The notes: a model not told the origin generated them from the sequence alone. Positions 34,296 to 43,309 are shown, counted from the first letter of the stretch. The stretch: 46,336 nt of DNA from Bacteroidota bacterium (GCA_025363385.1 JANYEA010000109.1:1-46336); one strand, 5' to 3'. Numbers and translations are program-made.

Positions 34296-34918
34296 ACTTT
34301 CACAACTTTTTTCTGCCAGCTAATGAGTCCTGCTACTGCTAATATCAATAGCACCACAAACTGTACACTGGTAAAAACATATCCCTTTATAAAATACAAC
34401 GGTATGGAAGCCATATTTGTTGCAATCCACCAGATCCAACTCTCCACTTTTTTTCTTGCCATCAACCACATTCCAGTATAGGCAGTGGCACTTGCAAATG
34501 CATCCGCCCAGGGAATAGCTTCGGGTGCAAAAGCTTGTTTAGCCCAGGTAAGTGAAAAGTATATGGCAAAATAAAATGCAGCAAAAAAAAACAATTGTAT
34601 CATCCATTCTTTGAAGTTGCTATTGGTAACACGTAATAATAGCTCGTGTTTTACCTTGTCTTTTTTACTCCACAAGATCCAACCATAAATACTCATCACT
34701 GTATAATATAAGTTCACACTTGCTTCGCCCAATAGATGACCCTTGATACTGATATAGATATAAATAATGGTGTTTATTAAACCCACAGGATATACTAAAA
34801 TATTTTCCTTCCGGCTAAACCACACACTCCCGATGCCAGCAAATACACCCACAAATTCTAAGAATCCGGTTTGCTTAATCCCGCTGATGAGTTGTTCCAA
34901 TACCTGGTGTATCGTCAT
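34292..34918 (-). CDS. pnuC: Nicotinamide riboside transporter PnuC
   Basis: 208 residues with seven predicted helices. PnuC features are GVFAGIGSVWFSRKENILVYPVGLINTIIYIY, NLYYTVMSIYGWILW, and a C-terminal SWIWWIATNMASIPLYFIKGY. Moves nicotinamide riboside by facilitated diffusion, trapped by the downstream kinase. The coupling to a NadR-like kinase argues for this substrate rather than thiamine (PnuT) or riboflavin (PnuX). It starts 19 bases after the polytopic membrane protein gene. Confidence 0.93.
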   Translation of the reverse strand: MTIHQVLEQLISGIKQTGFLEFVGVFAGIGSVWFSRKENILVYPVGLINTIIYIYISIKGHLLGEASVNLYYTVMSIYGWILWSKKDKVKHELLLRVTNSNFKEWMIQLFFFAAFYFAIYFSLTWAKQAFAPEAIPWADAFASATAYTGMWLMARKKVESWIWWIATNMASIPLYFIKGYVFTSVQFVVLLILAVAGLISWQKKVVKV

Positions 34919-34937
34919 AAATGAATATTAGAAATTA

Positions 34938-36458
34938 TTATTTAGCAGAAAACATATCACTATAAAAATAAATGGCACCGTCTTCAAATGTTTTTGTTTC
35001 TATTAATTTTTTATGTGTCTTAATATAATCCAGATCTATCAGATCCGTATTTACACCATCATTAAACCAAACAACTATCAAAGAAACGTGATCTAAAAAT
35101 TTCTTTTTCTCTTGTTCAATTTCTTTATGAGGCAACGGGGTTGATCTTACACCCGTTAAATAATATAAGCCATCATAGGCATCTGAATAAATGGCTCCAT
35201 TCATCAAATCTTTGTGCACCTTAATATATTGTATGGTAGGAGACTCTTTCCATTGCTTTTCAGAATAACCCGGAATACCTGCATATGCAATGCCTTCCCA
35301 ATTACCTGCATTTTGTTTGTATTGATTTTTAAAAAAAGCGATAAATAATACTGCAGCTCCAACCCATAAAACCAGTCGAATGATTTTTGTTCTTTTTTGA
35401 ATATAAACAGGGATCCAACTAGTACTTACCCAAATCATAGGAATATACATGGGCGATAATAAACGGCTACTCAAATCTTCAAATCTTGAGATACTTGATA
35501 TGGCTACAATAAAAATACTATACACCAAAAGGAAACCGAATACAACCGTTTCAACTTTAGAATAAAATTGTTGTTGAATGATTCGATAAATAATTTGTGC
35601 AGCTGCAAAAACAACCAACACACAAAATAGAATGGCACCTGCTAATGCATGTTCGCCAATAAAAGGAAACCAACTACCTAAAACTGCACCGATATCCAAT
35701 AAATTGTCTCCTACAGTTCTCAAAGCTTTTTCCCTCACACCAGACAATGTTCCGCTCGAGTAATGATTTCTAATAAGATTAATCAGGACCAAGGAAATAC
35801 CAATTAAAAAAAACAAAGCAATATGTTTTATTTTTTTCAGCAACAATAATGATCCATCAAAAAACAATAATGCCATTCCTGTGGCAATTAATGTAATGCC
35901 CGCAAACCTGGTTACAAATGCATAAGCGGCCACTATTGCAAAAAGCAATAGGGATGAAATGGTTTTCTGATTGGCATAGTTTTTCCACGCCAACATAAAG
36001 AGTAGTGCCAAAAATAAAAACAAAGTCTCCGACCAGATCATTCCATATACTTCCCAAAGACAAGGACTCGAAGCCAGTAATATTAAAATGGCAATTCGAT
36101 ACCACCTTGTTACATTTTGAAAAGATTGCATGATGCAACTACTCATTAAAATAACACCCACATATAAAAATGAATTGATGAAAGGTGCTAATAGGATAGG
36201 CGATACGCCCGATATAAAATAAGTGGCAGATAAAAAAAGAGGATATCCGGCAGGGAAATCTACCAATGCCAGTCCATTAAAATCAATCAAAGCTCCTTTT
36301 TCTTTCAGATTCATAGCCGCTACACTATAACCCACCGAATCGGGTGAGATCCCTATACCCCCGAACCTTGTGAGATAATAAATAACGATACAACCTGCCA
36401 CAGATGCCAATAAAGCATCCCAATGTTTATATAAAAATGATGGGATATTTTTTTCCAT
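34938..36458 (-). CDS. Polytopic membrane protein, probable GT-C family glycosyltransferase
   Basis: 506 residues with about ten to twelve membrane helices. GGIGISPDSVGYSVAAMNL near 33-51 has an acidic residue in the first extracytoplasmic loop, and LVDFPAGYPLFLS follows, as in PMT/ArnT-type (GT-C) glycosyltransferases that use polyprenyl-phosphate sugars; the last ~130 residues form a soluble extracytoplasmic tail. The match is by architecture only, so 'GT-C-like' is the limit. The ATG at 36458 is preferred to a TTG four codons earlier. The gene is the first of three on this strand, before pnuC. Confidence 0.7.
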   Translation of the reverse strand: MEKNIPSFLYKHWDALLASVAGCIVIYYLTRFGGIGISPDSVGYSVAAMNLKEKGALIDFNGLALVDFPAGYPLFLSATYFISGVSPILLAPFINSFLYVGVILMSSCIMQSFQNVTRWYRIAILILLASSPCLWEVYGMIWSETLFLFLALLFMLAWKNYANQKTISSLLLFAIVAAYAFVTRFAGITLIATGMALLFFDGSLLLLKKIKHIALFFLIGISLVLINLIRNHYSSGTLSGVREKALRTVGDNLLDIGAVLGSWFPFIGEHALAGAILFCVLVVFAAAQIIYRIIQQQFYSKVETVVFGFLLVYSIFIVAISSISRFEDLSSRLLSPMYIPMIWVSTSWIPVYIQKRTKIIRLVLWVGAAVLFIAFFKNQYKQNAGNWEGIAYAGIPGYSEKQWKESPTIQYIKVHKDLMNGAIYSDAYDGLYYLTGVRSTPLPHKEIEQEKKKFLDHVSLIVVWFNDGVNTDLIDLDYIKTHKKLIETKTFEDGAIYFYSDMFSAK

Positions 36459-36487
36459 ATCGATCCACAATATGCCGGCAAATTACA

Positions 36488-36519
36488 ACAAAAACGCCCC
36501 TCCAGGTAACGGAGAGGCG
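36488..36519 (-). terminator. Rho-independent terminator of the nfu gene
   Basis: CGCCCCTCC (36495-36503) pairs with GGAGAGGCG (36511-36519), one C/A mismatch, loop AGGTAAC; the minus-strand read-out ends in TTTTTG. Confidence 0.75.
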
Positions 36520-36544
36520 CTAATTACACTCAAAACTATTTTAA

Positions 36545-37144
36545 TTATTCCGCTTCTGCTACTACTTCTTTTACTTCGGGAATCATTCTTTTCATCATTC
36601 CTTCAATACCTGCTTTTAATGTGATCATAGAAGAGGGGCAACCACTGCAACTTCCCTGCAACATCAAATTCACAATACCATCATTATAACTCTTGAACTG
36701 AATTGCTCCACCATCCATCTCTACAGCAGGTTTTACATAGTTCTCTAACAATTCTTTCACACGCTTCACAATGTCGTCATCGTCTTCACTAACTGTATTG
36801 CTTGATTCTTGTTTTACTTTTGCAACTTCTTCCTCATTTACAACCACTCCACCATTTTCCAGGTACTCTTTCATGAAGGCTTTGATAGCGGGAATCACAT
36901 CCTGCCAATCATCTGTATCAGAAGTCTTGGTAAGTGTAATAAAATTACTAGCAATAAAAACGCTCTTAATAAAAGGAAAACTAAACAACTCTTTTGCTAA
37001 TGGAGATGGCGTTGCCAATGCCTCTTCTGCAAAATCGATACTCTTTCCTGGATATAAAAGCTTGTTGGCAACAAACTTCATGGTCTCCGGATTGGGTGTC
37101 ATTTCTGTGTAAATACTAATTATTGGATTGCCTGTTTGGATCAT
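36545..37144 (-). CDS. nfu: NifU-family iron-sulfur carrier protein (Nfu type)
   Basis: 199 residues. An N-terminal Nfu_N domain (1-90, with SIYTEMTPNPETMKFVANK and SPLAKELFSFPFIKSVFIASNFITLTK) is joined by an acidic linker (115-125, SEDDDD) to a NifU C-terminal domain with the cluster-binding CSGC (C166, C169) in LQGSCSGCPSSMITLK. It receives and passes on [4Fe-4S] clusters. The start is ATG 37144 (MIQTGN); an in-frame TTG at 37201 would add a non-conserved stretch. A TAAATTTGC box at about 37188-37196 on the minus strand is a possible promoter without a clear -33. Confidence 0.93.
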   Translation of the reverse strand: MIQTGNPIISIYTEMTPNPETMKFVANKLLYPGKSIDFAEEALATPSPLAKELFSFPFIKSVFIASNFITLTKTSDTDDWQDVIPAIKAFMKEYLENGGVVVNEEEVAKVKQESSNTVSEDDDDIVKRVKELLENYVKPAVEMDGGAIQFKSYNDGIVNLMLQGSCSGCPSSMITLKAGIEGMMKRMIPEVKEVVAEAE

Positions 37145-37358
37145 AATGATAATTTTTCTATTCGTAACTAGCCGAATAAATACTGATGCAAATTTAAACA
37201 AAAGCGAACAGGGTTTGCCATTTTAAGCTGTAGGCTAAGTATGAATAGGCCCTTTTTTTCGGATATCGAAAATCAAAACAAGATTAAAAAATGGTTTTAT
37301 TAACAGATGCAATCAATATTTCAAGCGTATTTTACGTTGATACCAGGAAGTGGAACCT

Positions 37359-38513
37359 ATGCGATTATTAATATTTTTTAGCCTCTTAGTAACAGTTAGT
37401 CTTCATAGTATTGCTCAAACAAAGGGGATTCCTTTTGGCATCAATATCTGTGGGGCAGAATTTGAAGAAAAAACCATTCCCGGTATTCTAAATCAAGATT
37501 ATGCCTATCCCTCTGAAAGCGATATCGAATATTTTTATCAGCAAGGCTTTCAATTAATGACCATCCCCTTTAAGTGGGAGCGGGTTCAGAACATTCCTGG
37601 AGGAGATTTGAATCAAGAAAATATTGACGAGATCAGGAGGGTACTCCTGTATTGCGCGCCCCGTAATATCAGGGTTATTTTAACCATGCACAATTTTGGT
37701 CGTTACAAAATGGGCGAAACAGACTTTGTGGTAGGCGGCAATACAATCACCAGAAATCAATTTACAGATTTCTGGATAAAGATGGCCAGGGCTTTAAAAG
37801 ATATCAAAAACATTTATGGCTTTGAGATCATGAGTGAGCCACACGATATGGGACAGTTCGATTGGTTTACTACTGCTCAAGAAGCCATCAATGGCATTAG
37901 AACAATCGATAAAAAAACTTCGATCATCATCTCAGGTGAGAATTATGCAAATGCAGAAAAATGGTGGCAATATAGTGATGTACTTAAAAATTTAACAGAT
38001 CCCAGTAATAGTATCATCTACGATGCACATTGTTATTTCGATAAAAATTATTCTGGCAGATATGCCGAATCTTATGATGATAGTGGAGTAGATGAATTTA
38101 CTGGTGTGATGCGCATCATGCCCTTTGTTCGCTGGCTGAAAGAGAATAACAAAAAAGGAACCATTGGAGAATATGGAGTTCCCGATAACGACCTCCGCTG
38201 GTTGAAACTACTCGATAACTTTTTAAAATACCTGAGCGAAAATAATATCAATGGGTGCTATTGGGCAGCGGGTTCGCGTTGGGATAAATATCCATTATCT
38301 GTTCAGCCTTTTGTGCAAGAAGATCGCCCGCAAATGGAAGTACTTTTGAGGTACAAAAAAACCAATCCCAATCCAAAATCTTCTTTTTCTTTTTTATTAC
38401 CTGAGACTTTTTTATTCTTACCCAATTCAACTTTATTACCCAGTCCAAAAGCTGGTGTGTATGCTCCTGCTTCTGTTGAAAAAAAATTGAAAACGAGTAA
38501 GCAAAATTTCTAA
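37359..38513 (+). CDS. Secreted GH5-type glycosidase (cellulase family) with altered NEP motif
   Basis: 384 residues; signal peptide about 1-20 (ending SIAQ), then a (beta/alpha)8 barrel of clan GH-A. Residues seen: LMTIPFKWERVQ (67-78), MHNFGRY (110-116), the acid/base E160 in FEIMSEPHD where the usual Asn before Glu is Ser159, DAHCYFD (222-228), and the nucleophile E271 in GTIGEYGVP. Ends with a Pro/Ser/Leu-rich tail of about 50 residues and no carbohydrate-binding module. It would hydrolyse a beta-1,4 or beta-1,3 glucan. ATG 37359 is preceded by AGGAAG eight bases upstream; a GTG at 37350 would cover that site. Convergent with uvrD, overlapping by 4 bases. Confidence 0.85.
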   Translation: MRLLIFFSLLVTVSLHSIAQTKGIPFGINICGAEFEEKTIPGILNQDYAYPSESDIEYFYQQGFQLMTIPFKWERVQNIPGGDLNQENIDEIRRVLLYCAPRNIRVILTMHNFGRYKMGETDFVVGGNTITRNQFTDFWIKMARALKDIKNIYGFEIMSEPHDMGQFDWFTTAQEAINGIRTIDKKTSIIISGENYANAEKWWQYSDVLKNLTDPSNSIIYDAHCYFDKNYSGRYAESYDDSGVDEFTGVMRIMPFVRWLKENNKKGTIGEYGVPDNDLRWLKLLDNFLKYLSENNINGCYWAAGSRWDKYPLSVQPFVQEDRPQMEVLLRYKKTNPNPKSSFSFLLPETFLFLPNSTLLPSPKAGVYAPASVEKKLKTSKQNF

Positions 38514-40867
38514 TCTACTATTCGCAACTTCGCATAATTCAACATGATTTTTTTCTCTCCGTTCAATTCAAATTGAATGGTTGCAATCGGGTTATGTGCA
38601 GATCCTTCTATTTTACCTACGATCCCAAATCCAAATTTCTGGTGTTCCACTTGTTGTCCGGCCGTCAAACTACTCGTATCACTTGCTACAAAATTTCCTG
38701 ATGGCTGATGTTCTACCACTTTTGATGAAGGTGGAACAATGGGTAAATATTCTGGTTTCGATTTTCCTGCATCGGGTTTCTTGGCAGGCGGCGGCCCATA
38801 TTTTTTTTCAGCTGAAGCCACACTACCAAATCCTCCTCCTCTTTGCATCCGTTCAAATGCAGATCCCTGCTGCATTCCAGCATTGTTTCGTGCACCTCCA
38901 CCTGCATAACTTTTATCTACATAGTCTTCCGGCATTTCATCAATAAACCTGCTAGGCTCATTCTGCACCAATTGCCCAAATCGATATCTCGAATTAGCAT
39001 AAGTCAACCATAAATGTTGCTTCGCCCTCGTAATAGCTACATAAAATAATCTGCGCTCCTCTTCTAACTCTTCGCGTGTATTGATGGCCATCGCATTTGG
39101 AAACAATGTTTCCTCAATCCCACCCACAAACACACAACTAAATTCCAATCCCTTCGCAGCGTGAATGGTCATCAGCTTTACTACATCCGTTTCTTGCTTA
39201 TTATCGTCTGCATCCGTAACCAAACTAATTTGTTGCAGATACGAGCCCAGACTTTTATCTCCCAATTCACCATCTTCATTACTCGGGCTTTCCGTCCACT
39301 CTTTGATAGAGTTTAAAATTTCTTGTATGTTTTCATATCGTGCTAAACCTTCAGTGGTTTTATCACTAAATAATTCCTTCACAATATTGGTATGCTTACC
39401 CACTTGAATCGCTAAATCATAAGCATTCTTTTCTGCCATCAAACTTTGAAAATAACGGATCATCGTTACAAAGTTTTGCATGGCTTCTAATGTGCCGCCC
39501 TTGAATCCAAATTCGCCCGCTCTTGCTACTACGTCGAACATAGAGATATTCAAATCATTCGCTGCAATCACCAGTTTTTCAATACTGGTTTTACCAATTC
39601 CTCTCGCCGGATAATTGATAATGCGTTTCAAACCTTCCTCATCCTGTGTATTTACAATCACGCGCAGATATGCTAAGAAATCTTTGATCTCTTTACGCTG
39701 ATAGAAACTCACGCCACCATAAATCCGATAGGCAATTCCCATCCTTCTCAAACTTTCCTCATAAGCACGGCTCTGCGCATTGGTTCTGTATAAGATAGCA
39801 AAGTCCTGATTATAAAAATGGTTGCGTAGTTTTTGTTCCTGAATGGTATCCGCCACAAATTTTCCTTCGTCGTTATCCGTCATCGTTCTTACCAAACGAA
39901 TCTTTTCTCCTTCGTTATTATCGGTCCATAAGTTTTTCGGAATCTGCCCCTGATTCACCTTAATTACTTCATTTGCCACATGAATAATATTTTTGCTGCT
40001 GCGATAGTTCTGCTCCAGCTTCACAATTTTCACATCATCATAATCTTTCTGGAACTGCAATATGTTTTCAATGGTGGCACCCCTAAAACTATAAATACTC
40101 TGCGCATCATCTCCCACCACACAAATATTCTCGTGCACTGCGGCTAATAATTTTGTGATCTCGTACTGTACAGGGTTGGTATCCTGATACTCATCTATTA
40201 ATATGTATTTGAACTTATGCTGATACTTATAAAGGGCTTCGGGAAAATTTTTCAATAGTTCATGCATCTTCAATAACAGATCATCAAAATCCATCGCTCC
40301 ATTCTTGAAACAGCGGTTTGCGTATGCCTGGTAGATCTGAGAGATCGCCTGACGGTTTGCGCGCATATCTTCCTGTTGAATATAGTAATCCACCGCATAT
40401 TCTGCCGGACCCACCAAGGCATTCTTAGCCTGAGAAATGCGGTTACCCACCACATTGGCTTTATAATGCTTATCATCTAAATTCAACTCGTTCACCACCG
40501 TTTTAATCACCGACCTGCTATCGTCTGTATCATAAATAGTAAAATTACTCGGATAGCCCAGGCGGTGTGCTTCGGCCCTTAAAATTCTGGCAAATACAGA
40601 GTGAAAGGTTCCAATATATAAATTACGAGCCTCCGAATTGCCCAGGATCTTCTCGATCCTTTCCTTCATTTCCGCTGCCGCCTTATTGGTAAAAGTTAGT
40701 GCCAGTATATTAAAAGCATCCACCCCATTGGCCATTAAATGCGCAATCCGGGTAGTCAAAACCTTGGTTTTGCCACTTCCCGCACCCGCTACAATCATAA
40801 TGGGCCCTTTTATATGTGTCACTGCCTCCCTTTGAGGCTCATTTAATCCATTCAGATACTCCTGCAT
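38510..40867 (-). CDS. pcrA: UvrD/PcrA-type DNA helicase
   Basis: 785 residues of SF1A. Walker A AGAGSGKTKVLTTR (27-40), Q-motif LNEPQREAV (8-16), YILIDEYQDTN with Walker B, GDDAQSIYSFRGA, LEQNYRSS, then the 2B-side KLMTIHAAKGLEF and FYVAITRAK. The C-terminal tail ends in a Tudor-like segment (VEHQKFGFGIVGKIEG, KKIMLNYAKLRIVD) that in PcrA contacts RNA polymerase. It unwinds DNA 3' to 5' in repair. The ATG at 40867 is chosen: the longer in-frame reading to 41110 is a low-complexity upstream region. Gene symbol uvrD or pcrA is a matter of convention. Confidence 0.95.
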   Translation of the reverse strand: MQEYLNGLNEPQREAVTHIKGPIMIVAGAGSGKTKVLTTRIAHLMANGVDAFNILALTFTNKAAAEMKERIEKILGNSEARNLYIGTFHSVFARILRAEAHRLGYPSNFTIYDTDDSRSVIKTVVNELNLDDKHYKANVVGNRISQAKNALVGPAEYAVDYYIQQEDMRANRQAISQIYQAYANRCFKNGAMDFDDLLLKMHELLKNFPEALYKYQHKFKYILIDEYQDTNPVQYEITKLLAAVHENICVVGDDAQSIYSFRGATIENILQFQKDYDDVKIVKLEQNYRSSKNIIHVANEVIKVNQGQIPKNLWTDNNEGEKIRLVRTMTDNDEGKFVADTIQEQKLRNHFYNQDFAILYRTNAQSRAYEESLRRMGIAYRIYGGVSFYQRKEIKDFLAYLRVIVNTQDEEGLKRIINYPARGIGKTSIEKLVIAANDLNISMFDVVARAGEFGFKGGTLEAMQNFVTMIRYFQSLMAEKNAYDLAIQVGKHTNIVKELFSDKTTEGLARYENIQEILNSIKEWTESPSNEDGELGDKSLGSYLQQISLVTDADDNKQETDVVKLMTIHAAKGLEFSCVFVGGIEETLFPNAMAINTREELEEERRLFYVAITRAKQHLWLTYANSRYRFGQLVQNEPSRFIDEMPEDYVDKSYAGGGARNNAGMQQGSAFERMQRGGGFGSVASAEKKYGPPPAKKPDAGKSKPEYLPIVPPSSKVVEHQPSGNFVASDTSSLTAGQQVEHQKFGFGIVGKIEGSAHNPIATIQFELNGEKKIMLNYAKLRIVD

Positions 40868-40947
40868 GTATGCAAGATAAAGAGATGCTTTGTGGAAAAA
40901 CAGAACGTGGAAAACAATTCTAAAATTTGTAAAAAAACACAAAAAAG

Positions 40948-40974
40948 TCCATTTTGGAATTTTCCATTTTTGGA
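40948..40974. promoter_or_regulatory. Tandem TCCA-n-TGGA palindromes between uvrD/pcrA and the YkuD_2 gene
   Basis: TCCATTTTGGA (40948-40958) and TCCATTTTTGGA (40963-40974) are two imperfectly spaced copies of the same inverted repeat four bases apart, in the 263-base gap (40868-41130) shared by two divergent genes. The spacing places them 81-107 bases upstream of the helicase ATG. Otherwise the gap is AT-rich and has no gene. Confidence 0.3.
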
Positions 40975-41099
40975 GCTTTTTGTAGTTTTTTTCACTGTTT
41001 TTTGTCAAATAAGCCTCAAATATTGCCAAAAATGCCCTAAAATAAGTTAAACCTTCTGTAAGATTTTTACTATCACTAGGCTGGTAAAAATGGATGGGG

Positions 41100-41108
41100 T
41101 AAATTTGC
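41100..41108 (+). promoter_or_regulatory. Possible -7 box for the YkuD_2 gene
   Basis: TAAATTTGC is an exact TAnnTTTG match followed by C, 23 bases before the ATG at 41131. No good -33 is found. Confidence 0.4.
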
Positions 41109-41130
41109 ACTCCATTTAAAAACTTCCTAA

Positions 41131-41880
41131 ATGCGCGTATATCGTTTTAAAAAATTACGGCTTTATTTGATTCCTGTAGCAATGCTGATGGGTAGTTTTG
41201 TATTTGGAACCGCTAAGTCAAAATCGATCAGTAAAAAAGTTGCCATTGCAGCAACGGCGCCCGCTAAAATTTCTGATAAAAACGCTTTATTATACGATTC
41301 ACTTCAGTTGTTTGACCTTGGTTTATCCAAAGCGGCTTTCGAATTTGCGCTTACTGGATATAACAGCCTGATCGAATCTGGTAAAATTCAAAAAGATAAT
41401 ATCTTAACCATTATCGACTTTAGTCTGCCTTCCAGCAAAAAGCGCTTATTTGTAATTGACCTCGTTAGTGGCCAGTTATTATTCAACACTTTTGTATCGC
41501 ATGGTAAAAATTCAGGTACGGTAATTGCCACCCGTTTTTCAAATGCCTTTAATAGCTTAAAGAGCAGTTTAGGTTTTTATACCACTGCCGGTACTTATCA
41601 GGGTAAACATGGGTATTCACTTCGTCTGGAAGGACAAGAAGCGGGTATTAACGACAACGCCTATAATCGTGGTATCGTTATTCATAGCGCCGATTATGTA
41701 AATGAAAACAGGGCAAACCAAAAAGGTTTTATTGGTCGTAGTCAGGGTTGCCCAGCCATACCAGAGTCGTTGAAAAGACCCATCATCGAAACCATTCGTG
41801 ATGGAAGTTGTCTCTTTGTGTATAGTCCAGACCGCTTTTACGCAGCCCATAGTAAACTGTTGAATCCAACCATTTCCTAA
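41131..41880 (+). CDS. Murein L,D-transpeptidase catalytic domain family protein (YkuD_2)
   Basis: 249 residues. An N-terminal signal or anchor (about 10-28) is followed by a Lys/Ala-rich spacer and a YkuD_2-type domain. The catalytic pair is H185 in IVIHSADYV and C207 in GRSQGCPAI; the strand segment LFVIDLVSGQLLFNTFVSHGKNSG and the Gly-rich GKHGYSLRLEGQE fit. L,D-transpeptidases crosslink peptide stems of peptidoglycan or attach proteins to it. It diverges from uvrD/pcrA across the 263-base gap. Confidence 0.88.
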   Translation: MRVYRFKKLRLYLIPVAMLMGSFVFGTAKSKSISKKVAIAATAPAKISDKNALLYDSLQLFDLGLSKAAFEFALTGYNSLIESGKIQKDNILTIIDFSLPSSKKRLFVIDLVSGQLLFNTFVSHGKNSGTVIATRFSNAFNSLKSSLGFYTTAGTYQGKHGYSLRLEGQEAGINDNAYNRGIVIHSADYVNENRANQKGFIGRSQGCPAIPESLKRPIIETIRDGSCLFVYSPDRFYAAHSKLLNPTIS

Positions 41881-41939
41881 TTCATCCATTAATTTCTTGC
41901 TACTAGGATATTTTTATTAATTTGATTTCAAATCATCTT

Positions 41940-42776
41940 ATGTCGAACAAAATCTATCCATGTCTTTGGTTTGATGGTCAGGCCAAAGCAGCTGGAGAAT
42001 TCTATAGCAATATCTTTCCAGATTCAAAACTACTGTCCGATTCGGGCATGGTAGTGATGTTTGAAGTAATGGGCAAAAAGATCATGGGTTTGAATGGCGG
42101 ACCGATGTTTCAGCTGAATCCATCCATTTCATTTATGGTGCATTTAGATAGTATTGAAACAATCAATAAAGTCTGGGAACAACTCAGTGAAGGCGGAACG
42201 GCACTTATGGCAATTGATAAATATCCATGGGCAGAACGCTATGGTTGGATCAAAGACAAGTTTGGAATGACCTGGCAATTGATGCTAGCAGATATGATAG
42301 ACCTGGCTCCTTCGATGCTTTTTGCCAATCATCAATATGGTAAAGGATTGGAAGCGATGGAACTCTATCAATCCATTTTCCCTCAATCAGCAACAGATGT
42401 CAAAGAATTATACGGACCCGGAGCGGCACAAGCAGAAGGCATGCTCATGTTCGGAAGATTTAGGATCTTAGATTATCCGATCGTGGCTATGGACGGACCC
42501 GGCGATCACCAGTTTCAATTCAATGAAGCGCTCTCTTATGTGGTACTATGCGATGGACAAAAAGAAATCGATCATTATTGGAATTCGCTCATTGCCAATG
42601 GCGGTAAAGAATCAAGATGTGGATGGCTAGTTGATCCTTTCGGCGTTTCATGGCAAATCATACCTTCCTCCCTTTCAAAACTCATGAGTAATCCTGCAAC
42701 TACTGCAAATGTGATGCAGGCACTTTTAAAAATGAATAAGCTGGATTTGGCAACCTTAGAAAAAGCAGCGCAGTAA
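41940..42776 (+). CDS. VOC family protein with two PhnB/3-dmu-9_3-mt domains
   Basis: 278 residues in two homologous halves: domain one begins KIYPCLWFDGQAKAAGEFYSNIFPDSKLL and ends GWIKDKFGMTWQLM; domain two begins near 127 with LFANHQYGKGLEAMELYQSIFP and ends RCGWLVDPFGVSWQIIPS. This is the PhnB-like glyoxalase/bleomycin-resistance fold, often mislabelled as 3-demethylubiquinone methyltransferase. No specific metal set is secure, and no substrate can be assigned. A tandem arrangement suggests an internal duplication that forms a pseudo-dimer. The ATG at 41940 is preferred to a TTG six codons upstream. Confidence 0.9.
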   Translation: MSNKIYPCLWFDGQAKAAGEFYSNIFPDSKLLSDSGMVVMFEVMGKKIMGLNGGPMFQLNPSISFMVHLDSIETINKVWEQLSEGGTALMAIDKYPWAERYGWIKDKFGMTWQLMLADMIDLAPSMLFANHQYGKGLEAMELYQSIFPQSATDVKELYGPGAAQAEGMLMFGRFRILDYPIVAMDGPGDHQFQFNEALSYVVLCDGQKEIDHYWNSLIANGGKESRCGWLVDPFGVSWQIIPSSLSKLMSNPATTANVMQALLKMNKLDLATLEKAAQ

Positions 42777-42843
42777 GATTATACTTAGACTGATAGCTGG
42801 TTTTTAAATAACGATGCTATCTAATATAATATTAATTTTTATG

Positions 42844-42876
42844 AATAACCATGACGCTTGTCATGGTTATTTTTTT
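42844..42876 (+). terminator. Rho-independent terminator of the VOC gene
   Basis: A 12-bp perfect stem (AATAACCATGAC with GTCATGGTTATT, 42844-42855 and 42860-42871), loop GCTT, then TTTTTT. It lies 67 bases after the stop. Confidence 0.92.
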
Positions 42877-42952
42877 GCTTGGATTTTACATTTATTATGT
42901 CAATTTTTGAGCCATTGACTTCACCAATTTCTTCATCCTAAAAACGATTGCA

Positions 42953-43309
42953 ATGATCACAGAAGAACAGCATCTGGCACTCATTGACGAGTGCAAAAAA
43001 TGGAAGCAAGAACTCACAAGCTATCGAGAAAAAATCAACCAACTTAGAAACGAATTGTACTTATTTGCTCCTGGAAAAACAGATCACGAAACAGTGGAAG
43101 GCATCGAACATTTTCATAATCAGTTCCACATCCAACTCATTAACCTCCACGATCTAAAACACGAAATCAAACACCATATTTTTGAAGCCGAAAAACACCC
43201 CAATTTCGGACATCGTATCCCACACCACTACTTAAAAGACAAACTAGATATCCTTTTTAATTTTCTAGAAGCATTAGAAAAAGACTTTCATCAATTCATG
43301 AATAAATAA
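42953..43309 (+). CDS. Unknown His-rich helical protein upstream of EF-G2
   Basis: 118 residues, no signal peptide or membrane segment. Fourteen of 118 residues are His (at 7, 45, 53, 55, 59, 66, 70, 74, 75, 82, 87, 91, 92 and 113), most of them between 45 and 92. The first 35 residues are a charged helix, and the region 48-80 (IEHFHNQFHIQLINLHDLKH and onward) has H/F/L spacing of an amphipathic helix, which would fit a small helical bundle that may bind metal. I do not recognise the family. It ends 7 bases before the EF-G2 ATG and is probably translated from the same mRNA. Confidence 0.7.
   Translation: MITEEQHLALIDECKKWKQELTSYREKINQLRNELYLFAPGKTDHETVEGIEHFHNQFHIQLINLHDLKHEIKHHIFEAEKHPNFGHRIPHHYLKDKLDILFNFLEALEKDFHQFMNK

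Noticed and set aside
40868..41110. N-terminal extension of the helicase gene
   Set aside because: The added 81 residues are low-complexity and lie in the divergent promoter gap; family alignment starts at MQEYLNGLNE (40867).
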